The notes under the pieces: model-generated | What the model was told of the DNA's origin: nothing | Seen by the model: only the letters and a program-made list of their open reading frames with translations | Databases searched by the model: none | In this document: positions 1-8,112 of the stretch, in pieces | Layout: every line of letters starts with the position of its first letter | How positions within the stretch are numbered: position 1 is the stretch's first letter | From: an uncultured Desulfosarcina sp. | GTDB lineage: Bacteria > Desulfobacterota > Desulfobacteria > Desulfobacterales > Desulfosarcinaceae | Length of the DNA stretch: 64,000 nt | Assembly: GCF_963668215.1 (NCBI RefSeq) | Contig: NZ_OY764190.1 | Location: 3,844,001-3,908,000 of the forward strand | Direction: 5' to 3' | Program-made: the position numbers and the translations under genes

Positions 1-2
1 TC

Positions 3-437
3 TTTCCCGACGTTTCCAGAACCATCGCCGAATCCCATCGACACCTTCGCGATGGCGGAAAGATCGCTTTTTCGTTTTACCCGCAATTGCTCGGAGAAGA
101 CGATGCAGACCTGTTCGAACTGGCCTTTGAACGGTTGGGAGAACCCTTGCCGCGGTTTCGCGTCATTACCGGCTACGCCAAGGCGGCAGCCGCTTTGGAA
201 AGCCGGTGCGTCGACATTGGCCACCATCGCTGGGTGCGCCCGTTGGACATCGAATTCCTCCAGGATTTTTTTTCCATCCCGGCCCAATCCGCTTCGCTTT
301 TTCCCGGCCGCGGTTATGAAGAACGGCGTGAATTGTCCCTGCGGCTTTTCGGCACCCTCGGCGATCAGACAAAGACGGGGCGTATTGTCTGGCGCATGGC
401 CGAAGGCGCCAAATCGGGAGCGGCTTTAAGGCAGTGA
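3..437 (+). CDS. SAM-dependent methyltransferase, C-terminal part
   Basis: The reading frame is open from the window edge to the TGA at 435-437, so the N-terminus lies outside. The visible start carries a stretch around TIAESHRHLRDGGKIAFSF, which matches the post-motif strand of class I methyltransferases, where a conserved leader (v)LrpGG precedes a beta strand. The glycine-rich SAM-binding motif would be upstream and is not visible. The rest has no motif I recognise, so the substrate is unknown. It ends 34 bp before the aminotransferase and reads in the same direction, so the two may be cotranscribed. Another nucleotide-binding fold is possible. Confidence 0.5.
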   Translation, partial: FPDVSRTIAESHRHLRDGGKIAFSFYPQLLGEDDADLFELAFERLGEPLPRFRVITGYAKAAAALESRCVDIGHHRWVRPLDIEFLQDFFSIPAQSASLFPGRGYEERRELSLRLFGTLGDQTKTGRIVWRMAEGAKSGAALRQ

Positions 438-471
438 TTGGCAAAGTTAATCCATAGTAGAGAGGTTCAAA

Positions 472-1590
472 TTGGCAGTACAAAATCTACTCGACGGCAT
501 TGAAGACGTCCTTTTGATGGGCCCCGGCCCTTCCTGTATTCATGACAAAGTGTACGCGGCATTGAGCAAGAAGACCATCGGTCATCTCGATCCTTATTTC
601 ATCCGGATCATGGATGCCATCAAGGCTGACCTGCGGACCCTGCTCAAAACGGAAAATACCCTGACGATTCCCATGTCCGGCACCGGTTCCTCCGGAATGG
701 AAGCCTGCTTCGTCAATCTGGTGGAAACCGGCGATCCGGTGCTCATCCTCATCAACGGGGTTTTCGGCATGCGCATGCAGGACTTGGCCCAGCGCCTGGG
801 GGCCGAGGTGGACACCCTGGAATTCGAATGGGGAACGCCCGTTTTACTCGACGCGGTTAAAGAGAAGATCGAGGAGAAACCGTATAAGATCGTTGCCGTG
901 GTGCACGCGGAGACGTCGACGGGGGTGAAAAACCCGGTTGCAGAGATCGGAAAGCTGCTCGAGGGATCGGATGCGATCTATCTGGTGGACGCCGTCACCA
1001 GCTTCGGCGGCATGGAGATCGCCATGGACGCCTGGGGAATCGATGCACTTTACAGCGGCACCCAGAAGTGTCTCTCCTGCCCGCCGGGCCTGGCCCCGCT
1101 CTCCTTTTCCGAAAAGGCGGTGGCCGCCCTTGAGAATCGAAAAACAAAAGTGCCCAACTGGTACCTGGATCTTTCCATGATCATCAAATACTGGAAAGGC
1201 GCCACCCGAGCCTATCATCACACGGCCCCCATCAACATGCACTACGGACTCTATCAGGCGCTGAAGCTGATCCTGGAAGAGGGGCCGGACAATGTCTACC
1301 GGCGGCACACGGAAAATCATGAGAAGTTGGTGCAAGGCCTGGAGGCGCTGGGTCTGTCCATGCTGGTGACGCCCGAAGCCCGGCTGCCCATGCTCAACTC
1401 GGTGAAGATCCCGGAAGGCGTCGATGAAGCCGCCGTGCGCAGCACCCTGCTCAAGGATTACAAGATCGAGATCGGTGCGGGTTTGGGACCCCTTGCGGGA
1501 AAGATCTGGCGGATCGGACTGATGGGGCACACAGCCAGGCCGGAGAATGTCGAGCGCCTGCTGAGCGCGCTGAAGACCATCCTGCCCTGA
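472..1590 (+). CDS. Class V aminotransferase (alanine/serine-glyoxylate type)
   Basis: A 372-residue PLP-dependent fold-type I enzyme of the alanine-glyoxylate/serine-glyoxylate/phosphonoacetaldehyde transaminase family, probably cytosolic. The N-terminal LLMGPGPS motif, the SGTGSSGMEA cofactor loop (about 69-78), the LVDAVTS aspartate that pairs with the PLP ring (D173) and the Schiff-base lysine in SGTQKCLSCPPG (K199) are all present. Length is typical. Translation probably starts at TTG 472, preceded by an AGAGAGG Shine-Dalgarno; the first ATG (517) would cut into the conserved N-terminus. The exact amino donor and acceptor cannot be told from sequence. Confidence 0.88.
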   Translation: MAVQNLLDGIEDVLLMGPGPSCIHDKVYAALSKKTIGHLDPYFIRIMDAIKADLRTLLKTENTLTIPMSGTGSSGMEACFVNLVETGDPVLILINGVFGMRMQDLAQRLGAEVDTLEFEWGTPVLLDAVKEKIEEKPYKIVAVVHAETSTGVKNPVAEIGKLLEGSDAIYLVDAVTSFGGMEIAMDAWGIDALYSGTQKCLSCPPGLAPLSFSEKAVAALENRKTKVPNWYLDLSMIIKYWKGATRAYHHTAPINMHYGLYQALKLILEEGPDNVYRRHTENHEKLVQGLEALGLSMLVTPEARLPMLNSVKIPEGVDEAAVRSTLLKDYKIEIGAGLGPLAGKIWRIGLMGHTARPENVERLLSALKTILP

Positions 1591-1869
1591 ATGAGATCCG
1601 GGGTTGCACGCACCAGATCGGCAACCCATCATTTATGCCACGCCGGTGACGAAGATTTTTCTACGTCTATAATGGTACGATGGTTTGTCGGTTGAAGGTG
1701 TTTATTTCAAGGAACTTAATACCCTCTGGGATATAATAATCCAAGGTTGATCAGGCTTTATCGCGCTTTAAAAATTTGTGGTGGTACGCTTTGCTTCATC
1801 CGGCCGGGCGGACAGCCAGGAAAAGCATTCAAAAGAGCTTTGAAATAATTGAGAGCAAAGTCCTCCAAA
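1591..1869. other. Intergenic, no gene seen
   Basis: About 280 bp after the aminotransferase with no convincing ORF, RNA gene or strong terminator. Base composition shifts from GC-rich to AT-rich here, marking the left edge of the acquired island. Confidence 0.5.
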
Positions 1870-1912
1870 AAAATGCCACGACCCGCCCGGTCGAGTGTGT
1901 AAGCGGTGGTTA
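1870..1912 (-). repeat. Truncated attC-like site
   Basis: On the minus strand, just after the DUF2059 stop codon, CTAACCACCGCTTACAC is followed by an inner stem CGACCGGGCGGGTCG. This resembles the left half and the tip of an integron attC site. The right half, which should return to a GTTRRRY core, is missing and is replaced by a T-run. I read it as a cassette end truncated by rearrangement. It could instead be a simple hairpin terminator for the DUF2059 gene. Confidence 0.35.
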
Positions 1913-1916
1913 GAAA

Positions 1917-2363
1917 TTATTGTAATTTCCCTTCTTCCTGTAACTCTTTCAGAGCTCTTTGAAATTCTTGCTGCATTGCTGGCATGACTTCTGCCATATA
2001 TATACCAAACTTACCTATTACTGATTTTCCAACTTCTGAACCATAAAAATCAGCTAAAGCATTAAGCTCCTTGGCTGTAAAGATTTTTACCATGCTTTCA
2101 ATAGCTATTTTTTCCAGTAAATCTACTCTCATTGTCCTGTCCATCAGTTTTATAAATTCATCCTTCTTATCAGGCGGAACACGCTGCGACATCTCACGAA
2201 TACTATCATTTACCATCTTGCTCATTGGCGCCACATTTAAATATCGTTTTGCGGCTTTTAATCGAACTTCTCGATTATCATCTTGATCGCTTGCAAATGA
2301 TGGTACGGATAAAGACATCGCTATAAAGATTGCTAAAATAACTAAATATATTTTTGTTTTCAT
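1917..2363 (-). CDS. DUF2059 family exported protein
   Basis: 148 residues. Residues 1 to about 24 form a signal peptide (KTKIY start, hydrophobic core, SFAS cleavage region), so the product is periplasmic. The mature part matches the DUF2059 pattern: helical, with MSQRVPPDKKDEFIKLM and a C-terminal FYGSEVGKSVIGKFG segment. Its biochemical role is unknown. The ATG has an AAGGAGAG ribosome site. It begins only 15 bp after the core of an attC site and ends in a truncated attC, which is the layout of an integron cassette. Base composition is AT-rich, unlike the flanking chromosome. Confidence 0.75.
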   Translation of the reverse strand: MKTKIYLVILAIFIAMSLSVPSFASDQDDNREVRLKAAKRYLNVAPMSKMVNDSIREMSQRVPPDKKDEFIKLMDRTMRVDLLEKIAIESMVKIFTAKELNALADFYGSEVGKSVIGKFGIYMAEVMPAMQQEFQRALKELQEEGKLQ

Positions 2364-2377
2364 TTCTCTCCTTATAA

Positions 2378-2436
2378 ATCTAACGTCGCTAATCAGCGGC
2401 GCGGTTTTGGCGTCCGCTGAATTAGCATTGTTAGCG
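2378..2436 (-). repeat. Integron attC recombination site
   Basis: A 59-bp imperfect palindrome lies between two same-strand genes. Read on the minus strand it starts GCTAAC and ends in GTTAGAT, which fits the GTTRRRY core exactly. The two arms pair over GCTAAT(T)CAGCGG with one unpaired base, the extrahelical-base feature that gives attC sites polarity. The polarity agrees with the amidase-attC-DUF2059 order, so the site belongs to the amidase cassette. No integrase gene is in the window, so whether it is recombinationally active is unknown. Confidence 0.72.
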
Positions 2437-2496
2437 TTTCCGCAAATGAGTCCAAATAGTGATAACGACAGGGACTATTCAAGCCCCTATTATTTT

Positions 2497-3573
2497 TTAT
2501 TCAATACCTGCAAATTCAAATGGTTTAGTTTCTTTCAGAAATTTTGAAGATTCTCTTGCATAATTATAACTGTGATCTTCTAAAATCAGTTTTTTGACTT
2601 TTGCTTTTGCACTGAAATCCAATTTTTTTAAATCCAACCATACGACACTTGGATTAAGAATATCTTCAAAATAAAAAACCAGATTTTTTTGGTCGGCAAC
2701 TGTTCTCCATCGGGTCGATGAAATGTTTGGCTGGTCGGGTGTAGAAATTCCAAACGGAACCGACATATTTCGTATAACACTGAATACAATAGGAACAGCT
2801 ACTTCTACCTTATCGGTTTTTGGAACTGAATTGATGTAATATGAACCTCTTACAAATCTGTCAGCCGCACGGTTTGTACCCGGAAGCATTATTGTACCCG
2901 GAATATCTTTCCAGTACGCGTTAATGGATAGTTGTTCTTCGTAAATTGGAGAGTTTGTCATTACTACATACGATGTGTCGTGGTGAACAACCAGTTTTCC
3001 ATCAATGTATTCCAAAATGGCACTGTCGCCCTTTTTGTCTGAAAGAGATAAATGAAGTGTTGCCATCCTTTGGGTACCCGGAATATTAAACGTAGTTACA
3101 ACAAAATCTTCTTTGCTCAATGCCGTAACTGCCTCGTCTACCGTGACAAACGTGTCTAAAACATACTGCAACCACAATGAAATGGCTAAACCAGGTTGCT
3201 CGCCGTCTTTTTTAAATTCCGGATATTTTGATTCAGCAAGCCATAGCAAATTACCAACAAGCCCTTTTTCATTCATGCCATCGGAAACTGCAAAATCCCA
3301 TGAACTTACAACGACACTACCGTATTTGGATTTCCATTTAATTGAAGAACTGCCTGCATTTCCGCTTCGCTCGATTCCTCTTGGGAAAAGCCAAAGATTT
3401 GCCGGAATTTTTGTTTTCCAATCCATATTTCGGCCTGTGATTATGGTTCCGTTCGGGCCGTTATAAACAACTCTGGAACAAGCAACGGCCTGATTAACAA
3501 AAAAAAGTGCGCCTATAAAAATAAAAAATAAGATTAAATATGCCGAACTTCTACTCATAATATTATTTCGCAT
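2497..3573 (-). CDS. Ntn-hydrolase, choloylglycine hydrolase/penicillin V acylase family
   Basis: 358 residues, exported. A signal peptide (about 1-31, ending NQAVA) is followed directly by Cys32. Members of this family use an N-terminal cysteine exposed by processing as nucleophile and general base, so cleavage here would generate the active enzyme. The CSRVVY start, the GRNMDW motif (about 48-53) and later conserved Asn and Arg positions fit linear-amide C-N hydrolases. Possible substrates are bile-salt-like conjugates, penicillin V or acyl-homoserine lactones; sequence alone does not decide. ATG 3573 has an AGGAGG site 7 nt upstream. It is AT-rich and followed by an attC, so probably a cassette gene. 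Confidence 0.82.
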   Translation of the reverse strand: MRNNIMSRSSAYLILFFIFIGALFFVNQAVACSRVVYNGPNGTIITGRNMDWKTKIPANLWLFPRGIERSGNAGSSSIKWKSKYGSVVVSSWDFAVSDGMNEKGLVGNLLWLAESKYPEFKKDGEQPGLAISLWLQYVLDTFVTVDEAVTALSKEDFVVTTFNIPGTQRMATLHLSLSDKKGDSAILEYIDGKLVVHHDTSYVVMTNSPIYEEQLSINAYWKDIPGTIMLPGTNRAADRFVRGSYYINSVPKTDKVEVAVPIVFSVIRNMSVPFGISTPDQPNISSTRWRTVADQKNLVFYFEDILNPSVVWLDLKKLDFSAKAKVKKLILEDHSYNYARESSKFLKETKPFEFAGIE

Positions 3574-3991
3574 TTCCTGCCTCCTGAAGAATTAATATTT
3601 TTTCAATTGATTTTTAAAATCAAAACATTAAAGCTACTTATAGGTAGTATTCTACTTATAGCTTAGGTTTGATCGCAACGAATAGCGTTTTATCCATCGT
3701 CCAACGAATAGCGTTTTATCCATCGTCCCGAAGCAAAGCACATAGCGACGGCAAGCTACGCGGCCACAAAAACTTTGATGGAACCGATGGAACGATGAAA
3801 GGGATGATGGATAAAATGTTGTTGAACAGAGCCGCCCGATACCGTCGGTCAAGCTATGGAGTTTATATAGCTCACCCGTGGAAGAATGCAAGGGGACATT
3901 GGTTGTTTGGGTCTTGAAAGAGCTTTCTTGTCATCTCGTTCGACCAGTAATGTTTGGATAAACGTGTCTGTATGTCCTAATCTCCAGTTGA
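3574..3991. other. Intergenic between amidase and two-DDE element
   Basis: About 420 bp without a convincing gene. It holds a direct repeat of CTACTTATAG (near 3634 and 3652) and a perfect 26-bp tandem duplication at 3677-3728. Short ORFs on both strands lack ribosome sites and family resemblance. Confidence 0.45.
3677..3728. repeat. 26-bp perfect tandem duplication
   Basis: The unit starting AACGAATAGCGTTTTATCC occurs twice head-to-tail (3677-3702 and 3703-3728) with no mismatch. It lies in non-coding DNA and is probably a recent replication-slippage product; no function is implied. Confidence 0.85.
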
Positions 3992-4066
3992 TGGCACAAC
4001 GAAATCGAGAAAATAGGGTGACACTCCCGAGTGTAAAAATCAATTTTACCGAAAGGAGTGTATCCC

Positions 4067-5713
4067 ATGACAAGGAAAAAGAAAAGACGGTCAGCCGGGG
4101 GGAAGAAAGGTACCCGGGTATGGGCCTACCCAGCCGAGTTTCGGTTAAAGGTCGTAAGGCTGTTTTTGGAAGAAGAGTACAGCGCGTCGTTGCTTGCCGA
4201 ACAGTTCGGTATCAGCACGCATTCGGTTAGCCGCTGGGTGAACGCTTACCGACGCGGTGGGTTGCAGGGGTTGGAACCCAAGCCTCGCCCCGGGGGAAAT
4301 ACCAGGGTGCCCCCCGAAGTCCGGGAGCGAATGGTGGCGGTGAAAACAGCGAACCCGGAATACGGCCCGCGACGGATTGCCGATGTCCTCAAGCGATTTT
4401 TCCTGATTCCTACAAGCCCATCGACTGTACACAAAACGTTATCGGAGAAGGGGCTGGTAAACAAGGCCAAGCGTAAGCCGAAGAAGAATCCACCCAAGCC
4501 CCGATTCTTCGAACGTTCTCGTCCCAACCAGCTGTGGCAGAGCGATATCATGACCTTCCGGCTGGCCGGTCGCAACGCCTACCTGATCGGCTTCATGGAC
4601 GACTACAGCCGGTATATCGTTTCCCTGGGCCTGTACCGCAGCCAGACGGCGGAACACGTGCTGGAGACCTACCGTCGCGGTGTTGCCGAGTACGGCGTTC
4701 CCAAAGAGATGCTCACCGACAACGGCCGGCAATACACGAACTGGCGAGGCAAGACGCGCTTCGAACGGGAGATGAAAAAAGACCGCGTCAAGCACATCCG
4801 TTCCCGTCCCCACCATCCCATGACGCTGGGCAAGATCGAGCGCTTCTGGAAATCGATCCTGGGCGAGTTCCTCCAGCGGGCTCAGTTCGACAGCTTTGAG
4901 CAAGCCGTGGAGCGCACCGCTTTTTGGGTCAAATACTACAATCATAAACGGCCGCACCAGGGCATCGGCGGTCTGTGTCCGGCCGACCGATTCTTCGAGA
5001 TCGCCCATGATCTGAAAAAGACGCTGGCAAAGGGCGTCGAAGAAAACGTACTGGAACTGGCGTTGCGAGGCCGTCCGGTAGATCCTTTTTATATGGTAGG
5101 CCGCATGGGCGGCCAGAGCGTGGTCATCCGGGCGGAGAAGGGCAAAGTCAAGATGCTGGTGGACGAGGCCGGCCAGGAAAAAGAACTTGTGTACGACGCA
5201 AGAAAGGATATAGATCATGAAGACAAACCAACGAACCCGCAGAGTATTCGATCCACAGCAGAAAATCACGGCCGTGTTGTCGATCTGGAGCGAGCGCCGC
5301 ACGAGCGCCCAGGTGTGTCAGGAAATGGACATCAGCCCGACGCTGTTGGGTCAGTGGCAGAATCTGGCGATCGAGGGCATGCTCAAGGCGCTGGACCCGA
5401 AAAAGAAAGATCCGCTGCCGCCGATCAACCAGCGGTTGTCTCGGTTGATCGAAAAGAAATTGAGCGAACCCGGCAAGCTGGAAAAACGCCTCCGATCGAT
5501 CCAGAAGGCAGCGTCGGCCGAATAGGCGAGGATGCCTATGGACAAACAACTATCGACCCGTCAGACGGCGCGGCTGCGAGCCGAGATGATCATGAAGGTC
5601 CGCTGCGGCATGCTGACTGCCCGCCAGGCCGCCGAACGTGTCGCCGGGAATGCGATAATGTACCAAAAATGGGAACGAAAAGTGTACCACCCATGAATAG
5701 CACCGCATGGTAG
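4067..5713 (+). CDS. DDE recombinase 1 (IS481-like, integrase core)
   Basis: ATG 4067 follows an AAAGGAG site; an in-frame GTG at 4058 is less likely. Residues 20-70 form a helix-turn-helix (LLAEQFGISTHSVSRWV). The retroviral-integrase-type core carries D160 (WQSDIMTF), D218 (LTDNGRQY) and E258 (GKIERFW). A C-terminal beta-rich tail resembles Mu-type integrase C-termini and reaches about residue 385 (near 5220). Beyond that the frame stays open to 5713, but the sequence looks like an out-of-frame reading of HTH protein A and runs into the inserted IS21, so the natural stop is uncertain. It presumably cuts and joins the element ends. Confidence 0.75.
   Translation: MTRKKKRRSAGGKKGTRVWAYPAEFRLKVVRLFLEEEYSASLLAEQFGISTHSVSRWVNAYRRGGLQGLEPKPRPGGNTRVPPEVRERMVAVKTANPEYGPRRIADVLKRFFLIPTSPSTVHKTLSEKGLVNKAKRKPKKNPPKPRFFERSRPNQLWQSDIMTFRLAGRNAYLIGFMDDYSRYIVSLGLYRSQTAEHVLETYRRGVAEYGVPKEMLTDNGRQYTNWRGKTRFEREMKKDRVKHIRSRPHHPMTLGKIERFWKSILGEFLQRAQFDSFEQAVERTAFWVKYYNHKRPHQGIGGLCPADRFFEIAHDLKKTLAKGVEENVLELALRGRPVDPFYMVGRMGGQSVVIRAEKGKVKMLVDEAGQEKELVYDARKDIDHEDKPTNPQSIRSTAENHGRVVDLERAPHERPGVSGNGHQPDAVGSVAESGDRGHAQGAGPEKERSAAADQPAVVSVDRKEIERTRQAGKTPPIDPEGSVGRIGEDAYGQTTIDPSDGAAASRDDHEGPLRHADCPPGRRTCRRECDNVPKMGTKSVPPMNSTAW
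5217..5525 (+). CDS. HTH protein A of the two-DDE element
   Basis: 102 residues, overlapping the end of recombinase 1 in another frame. The VFDPQQKITAVLSIWSERR start and the SAQVCQEMDISPTLLGQW helix-turn-helix resemble OrfA proteins of IS3-type elements (HTH_Tnp_1). A basic C-terminal helix follows. It is probably a DNA-binding accessory factor that recognises the terminal repeats. The AAGAAAGG at about 5202 could serve as ribosome site. Confidence 0.6.
   Translation: MKTNQRTRRVFDPQQKITAVLSIWSERRTSAQVCQEMDISPTLLGQWQNLAIEGMLKALDPKKKDPLPPINQRLSRLIEKKLSEPGKLEKRLRSIQKAASAE
5632..5638. repeat. IS21 copy A target duplication, left
   Basis: CCGAACG directly before the TG end of the IS21 element; identical to 7840-7846 on the other side. 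Confidence 0.85.
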
Positions 5714-5740
5714 ACTCCTTCCTGAAAGGAGGGTGTCGCC

Positions 5741-6997
5741 ATGATTTCATGGGAGGCGTACATGGACATTATTGCATTGCATCAACAAGGCCTTTCGCAA
5801 AGGGAGATCACCAAACGAACTGGCCGCCATCGCAAGACCGTTAAAAAATATATTCAGAATGGACAAACTCCCGGTTACCACAAGGCCCAACGGCGCGAAA
5901 GCATCCTGGCTCCCTACTACCCGGTGATTAACGATTTCCTCGAAGAGGATGATTACCGTGCCACCTGGATCTATCAACGACTCAAACAGTTAGGCTATGC
6001 TGGCGGATACGATACCGTCAAAATCTATGTCCGCAGGCGCAAACGAAAACGCAAGCGCCAGGCTTACATCCGGTTCGAGACGATTCCCGGATTGCAGGGG
6101 CAGATGGACTGGGCCGACTTCAAGGTCGCGGATTTCAAGGGCGGCAGTTTTACCGTTTACCTGTTCGTCCTGGTCCTGGGATTTTCCCGGGCCATGTTTG
6201 CCATGTTCGTTGACCGCTGCACCCTGCAGTCCTTCATGGATGCCCATATTGCCGCCTTTCACTACCTGGGCGGGATTCCCATGGAAATGCTCTATGACAA
6301 CATGAAGCATGTGGTGATCAGCCGCACAGGTGGGCAGACTGTTTTCAATGTCGAGTTCATGCACTTTACCCAGCACTATGGTTTCAAGCCTCTGGCCTGC
6401 ATGCCCTACAGTCCCTGGGTGAAAGGCAAGGTGGAACGCCCGGTGGATTACATTCGCGAGTCGTTCTGGCGCGGTTATGCCTTTACCAGCATCGAGCAGG
6501 CGAACCGGGATCTTCTCAGCTGGCTTGACGAAACAGCCAATCGCAGGAAGCATGGAACCCACCGGCAGCTGGTGGACCTGCGCTGGCGGCAGGAACAATC
6601 CAGCTTAAGTCCATGCCCTGCCAGCGACTACGATACGTCCATAAAAGAGTATCGCAGGGTCTACAAGGACTGCTATATTTCCTATAACGCCAGCCGGTAT
6701 CAGGTGCCGCCGGATGTGGTCGGCAAAAAGATCCTGCTGAAGGTCAAGGACGGTATCATCCGATTCTACGATGACGACCGGCTGCTGGCCACGCATAGGG
6801 AAGCCGAGGAAAAGGGCAGCTGGGTTACCGATGCGAATATCACCGCCCAGATCCTGAAGCAGCGGCAGAAAGCGAAAAAGAAATACGGTCGCACCAAAGG
6901 CAAGGCCACCCGGGGACTGGTGAATGCTAGTTTGTTCCCACAGGTGCTTTACCGTCCGCTGTCCGTGTATGAGCAGATCGGCACATGGATCAACTGA
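5741..6997 (+). CDS. istA: IS21 transposase IstA (copy A)
   Basis: 418 residues. An N-terminal helix-turn-helix (LSQREITKRTGRHRKTVKKY) is followed by an integrase core with D in QMDWADF, D in MLYDNMKH and E in GKVERPVDY, then a C-terminal beta domain. IstA performs strand cleavage and transfer; in this family it works with the ATPase IstB. The start ATG has a strong GAAAGGAGGG site. It overlaps istB by 13 bp. Compared with copy B it has a serine for glycine in AFT(S/G)IEQ and a four-residue deletion near the C-terminus. Confidence 0.93.
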   Translation: MISWEAYMDIIALHQQGLSQREITKRTGRHRKTVKKYIQNGQTPGYHKAQRRESILAPYYPVINDFLEEDDYRATWIYQRLKQLGYAGGYDTVKIYVRRRKRKRKRQAYIRFETIPGLQGQMDWADFKVADFKGGSFTVYLFVLVLGFSRAMFAMFVDRCTLQSFMDAHIAAFHYLGGIPMEMLYDNMKHVVISRTGGQTVFNVEFMHFTQHYGFKPLACMPYSPWVKGKVERPVDYIRESFWRGYAFTSIEQANRDLLSWLDETANRRKHGTHRQLVDLRWRQEQSSLSPCPASDYDTSIKEYRRVYKDCYISYNASRYQVPPDVVGKKILLKVKDGIIRFYDDDRLLATHREAEEKGSWVTDANITAQILKQRQKAKKKYGRTKGKATRGLVNASLFPQVLYRPLSVYEQIGTWIN

Positions 6998-7779
6998 TCG
7001 CCGACCGCCTCCAGGACAACCTCAAACGGCTCAAGCTCACCCAGGCCGCCGAGATGCTCGAAACCGTGGTCGCCAAAGCCGAGTCCGACAAGGACTCTTA
7101 TCTGTCTTTTCTGGATCAGCTGCTGGAAGAGGAAGTCGCCGCCAAGGAAAAACGGCGCGTACAGACCGCCATGAAGACCGCCGGGCTGCCATCGGCCAAG
7201 ACCATCGAAGAGTACGATTTTACCTTTCACCCCAAGCTGAACAAAAAGGAGGTGATGGCCCTTTTCGATCTGGATTTCATCGGCAAGCAGGAGAACGTGA
7301 TTTTCCTGGGACCGCCGGGCGTTGGCAAAACCCATCTGGCCATATCGCTGGCGATCAAGGCCTGCCATCACGGGTTCAAGGTCTACTTCACCACCATGGA
7401 CACCCTGATGAGGAAACTCAAAGAGCCCCAGTCCCGGCACAAGGCATATCTGACTTCGGCCCTGGTGGTAGTCGATGAAGTCGGGTACCTGCCCATCGAC
7501 ACGAAGGAGGCGTATCTGTTCTTTCAGTTCGTCTCTTATCGCTACGAGCGATCATCGACGCTGATCACCTCCAACAAGAGCTTCGGGGACTGGCAAGAGT
7601 TGTTCGGCGAGCAGGTCATCGCCACCGCGATCCTCGACCGGCTGCTGCATCACTGCCGGGTGGTCAACATCAAGGGGCACAGCTATCGGCTCCGCGGGCA
7701 CAGTTTTTCAAAGAACGATTTCGCCACGGTCGGTTCCTCAGGGTTGGCCGACGTGGATGGGAAGACGGAGAATCAATGA
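6985..7779 (+). CDS. istB: IS21 helper ATPase IstB (copy A)
   Basis: 264 residues of the IstB/DnaC-like AAA+ family. Walker A is GPPGVGKTHLA (about 109-119), Walker B is ALVVVDEVGYLP, and a sensor serine/asparagine lies in LITSNKSF. IstB helps IstA in target choice and complex assembly. The protein is identical to copy B, but the Shine-Dalgarno AAAGGAGGT found before the copy B gene is deleted here. Translation would therefore depend on coupling to istA. Confidence 0.93.
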   Translation: MDQLIADRLQDNLKRLKLTQAAEMLETVVAKAESDKDSYLSFLDQLLEEEVAAKEKRRVQTAMKTAGLPSAKTIEEYDFTFHPKLNKKEVMALFDLDFIGKQENVIFLGPPGVGKTHLAISLAIKACHHGFKVYFTTMDTLMRKLKEPQSRHKAYLTSALVVVDEVGYLPIDTKEAYLFFQFVSYRYERSSTLITSNKSFGDWQELFGEQVIATAILDRLLHHCRVVNIKGHSYRLRGHSFSKNDFATVGSSGLADVDGKTENQ

Positions 7780-8112
7780 GCTCCAGGGTGGTACATTTTT
7801 ATTTTCCCACTTCTGGTACACTTTTCATTCCCATTGACACCGAACGCCTGGGCGTCTCGCGCAAGACGTTCTACAAATGGGAGCAGCGGGGACTGTCCGG
7901 CCTTTTGGACAGTGTTACCGACCAGCCCCCGGGGAGGCCTGCACATCCTTCAGACGACCATCGCCAATGGCTGGAAAAGCAACTGCAGGACGCGAATCGG
8001 CAGATCGACTTGCTGAACCGGAAGATGGCGCTCAAGGATGTACTGATGGACTTGAAGCTTCCCCAAACCGGCAGCGACCGGACGAAAAAAAAATGAACGC
8101 ATCCGACAGGCG

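Larger units (their letters stand above)
5639..7839 (+). mobile_element. IS21-family element, copy A
   Basis: 2201 bp with TG...CA ends. The ends carry related internal repeats (GTACCA with flanking GGGAA motifs occurring twice at each end), typical of the multiple transposase sites of IS21 elements. A 7-bp target duplication flanks it. It carries istA and istB. Copy B (46242-48454) is 12 bp longer because copy A lacks the segment that holds the istB ribosome site. Confidence 0.92.
5532..8096 (+). pseudogene. HTH protein B, split by IS21 insertion
   Basis: The coding parts are 5532-5638 and 7847-8096. Removing the IS21 and one copy of its 7-bp target duplication (CCGAACG) restores an unbroken frame of 118 residues: MPMDKQL start, RQAAERLGVSRKTFYKWEQ helix-turn-helix, then a leucine-rich coiled coil (about 79-105, QLQDANRQIDLLNRKMALK) and a lysine tail. 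This is the layout of IS3-type OrfA proteins, in which the zipper mediates multimerisation. The stop TGA (8094-8096) directly follows a run of nine A, a likely slippage site into recombinase 2. As it stands the gene is broken. Confidence 0.75.

Noticed and set aside
7776..8096. 106-residue ORF starting in the IS21 end
   Set aside because: Its first codons are IS21 terminal sequence; the rest is the C-terminal part of the interrupted HTH protein B.
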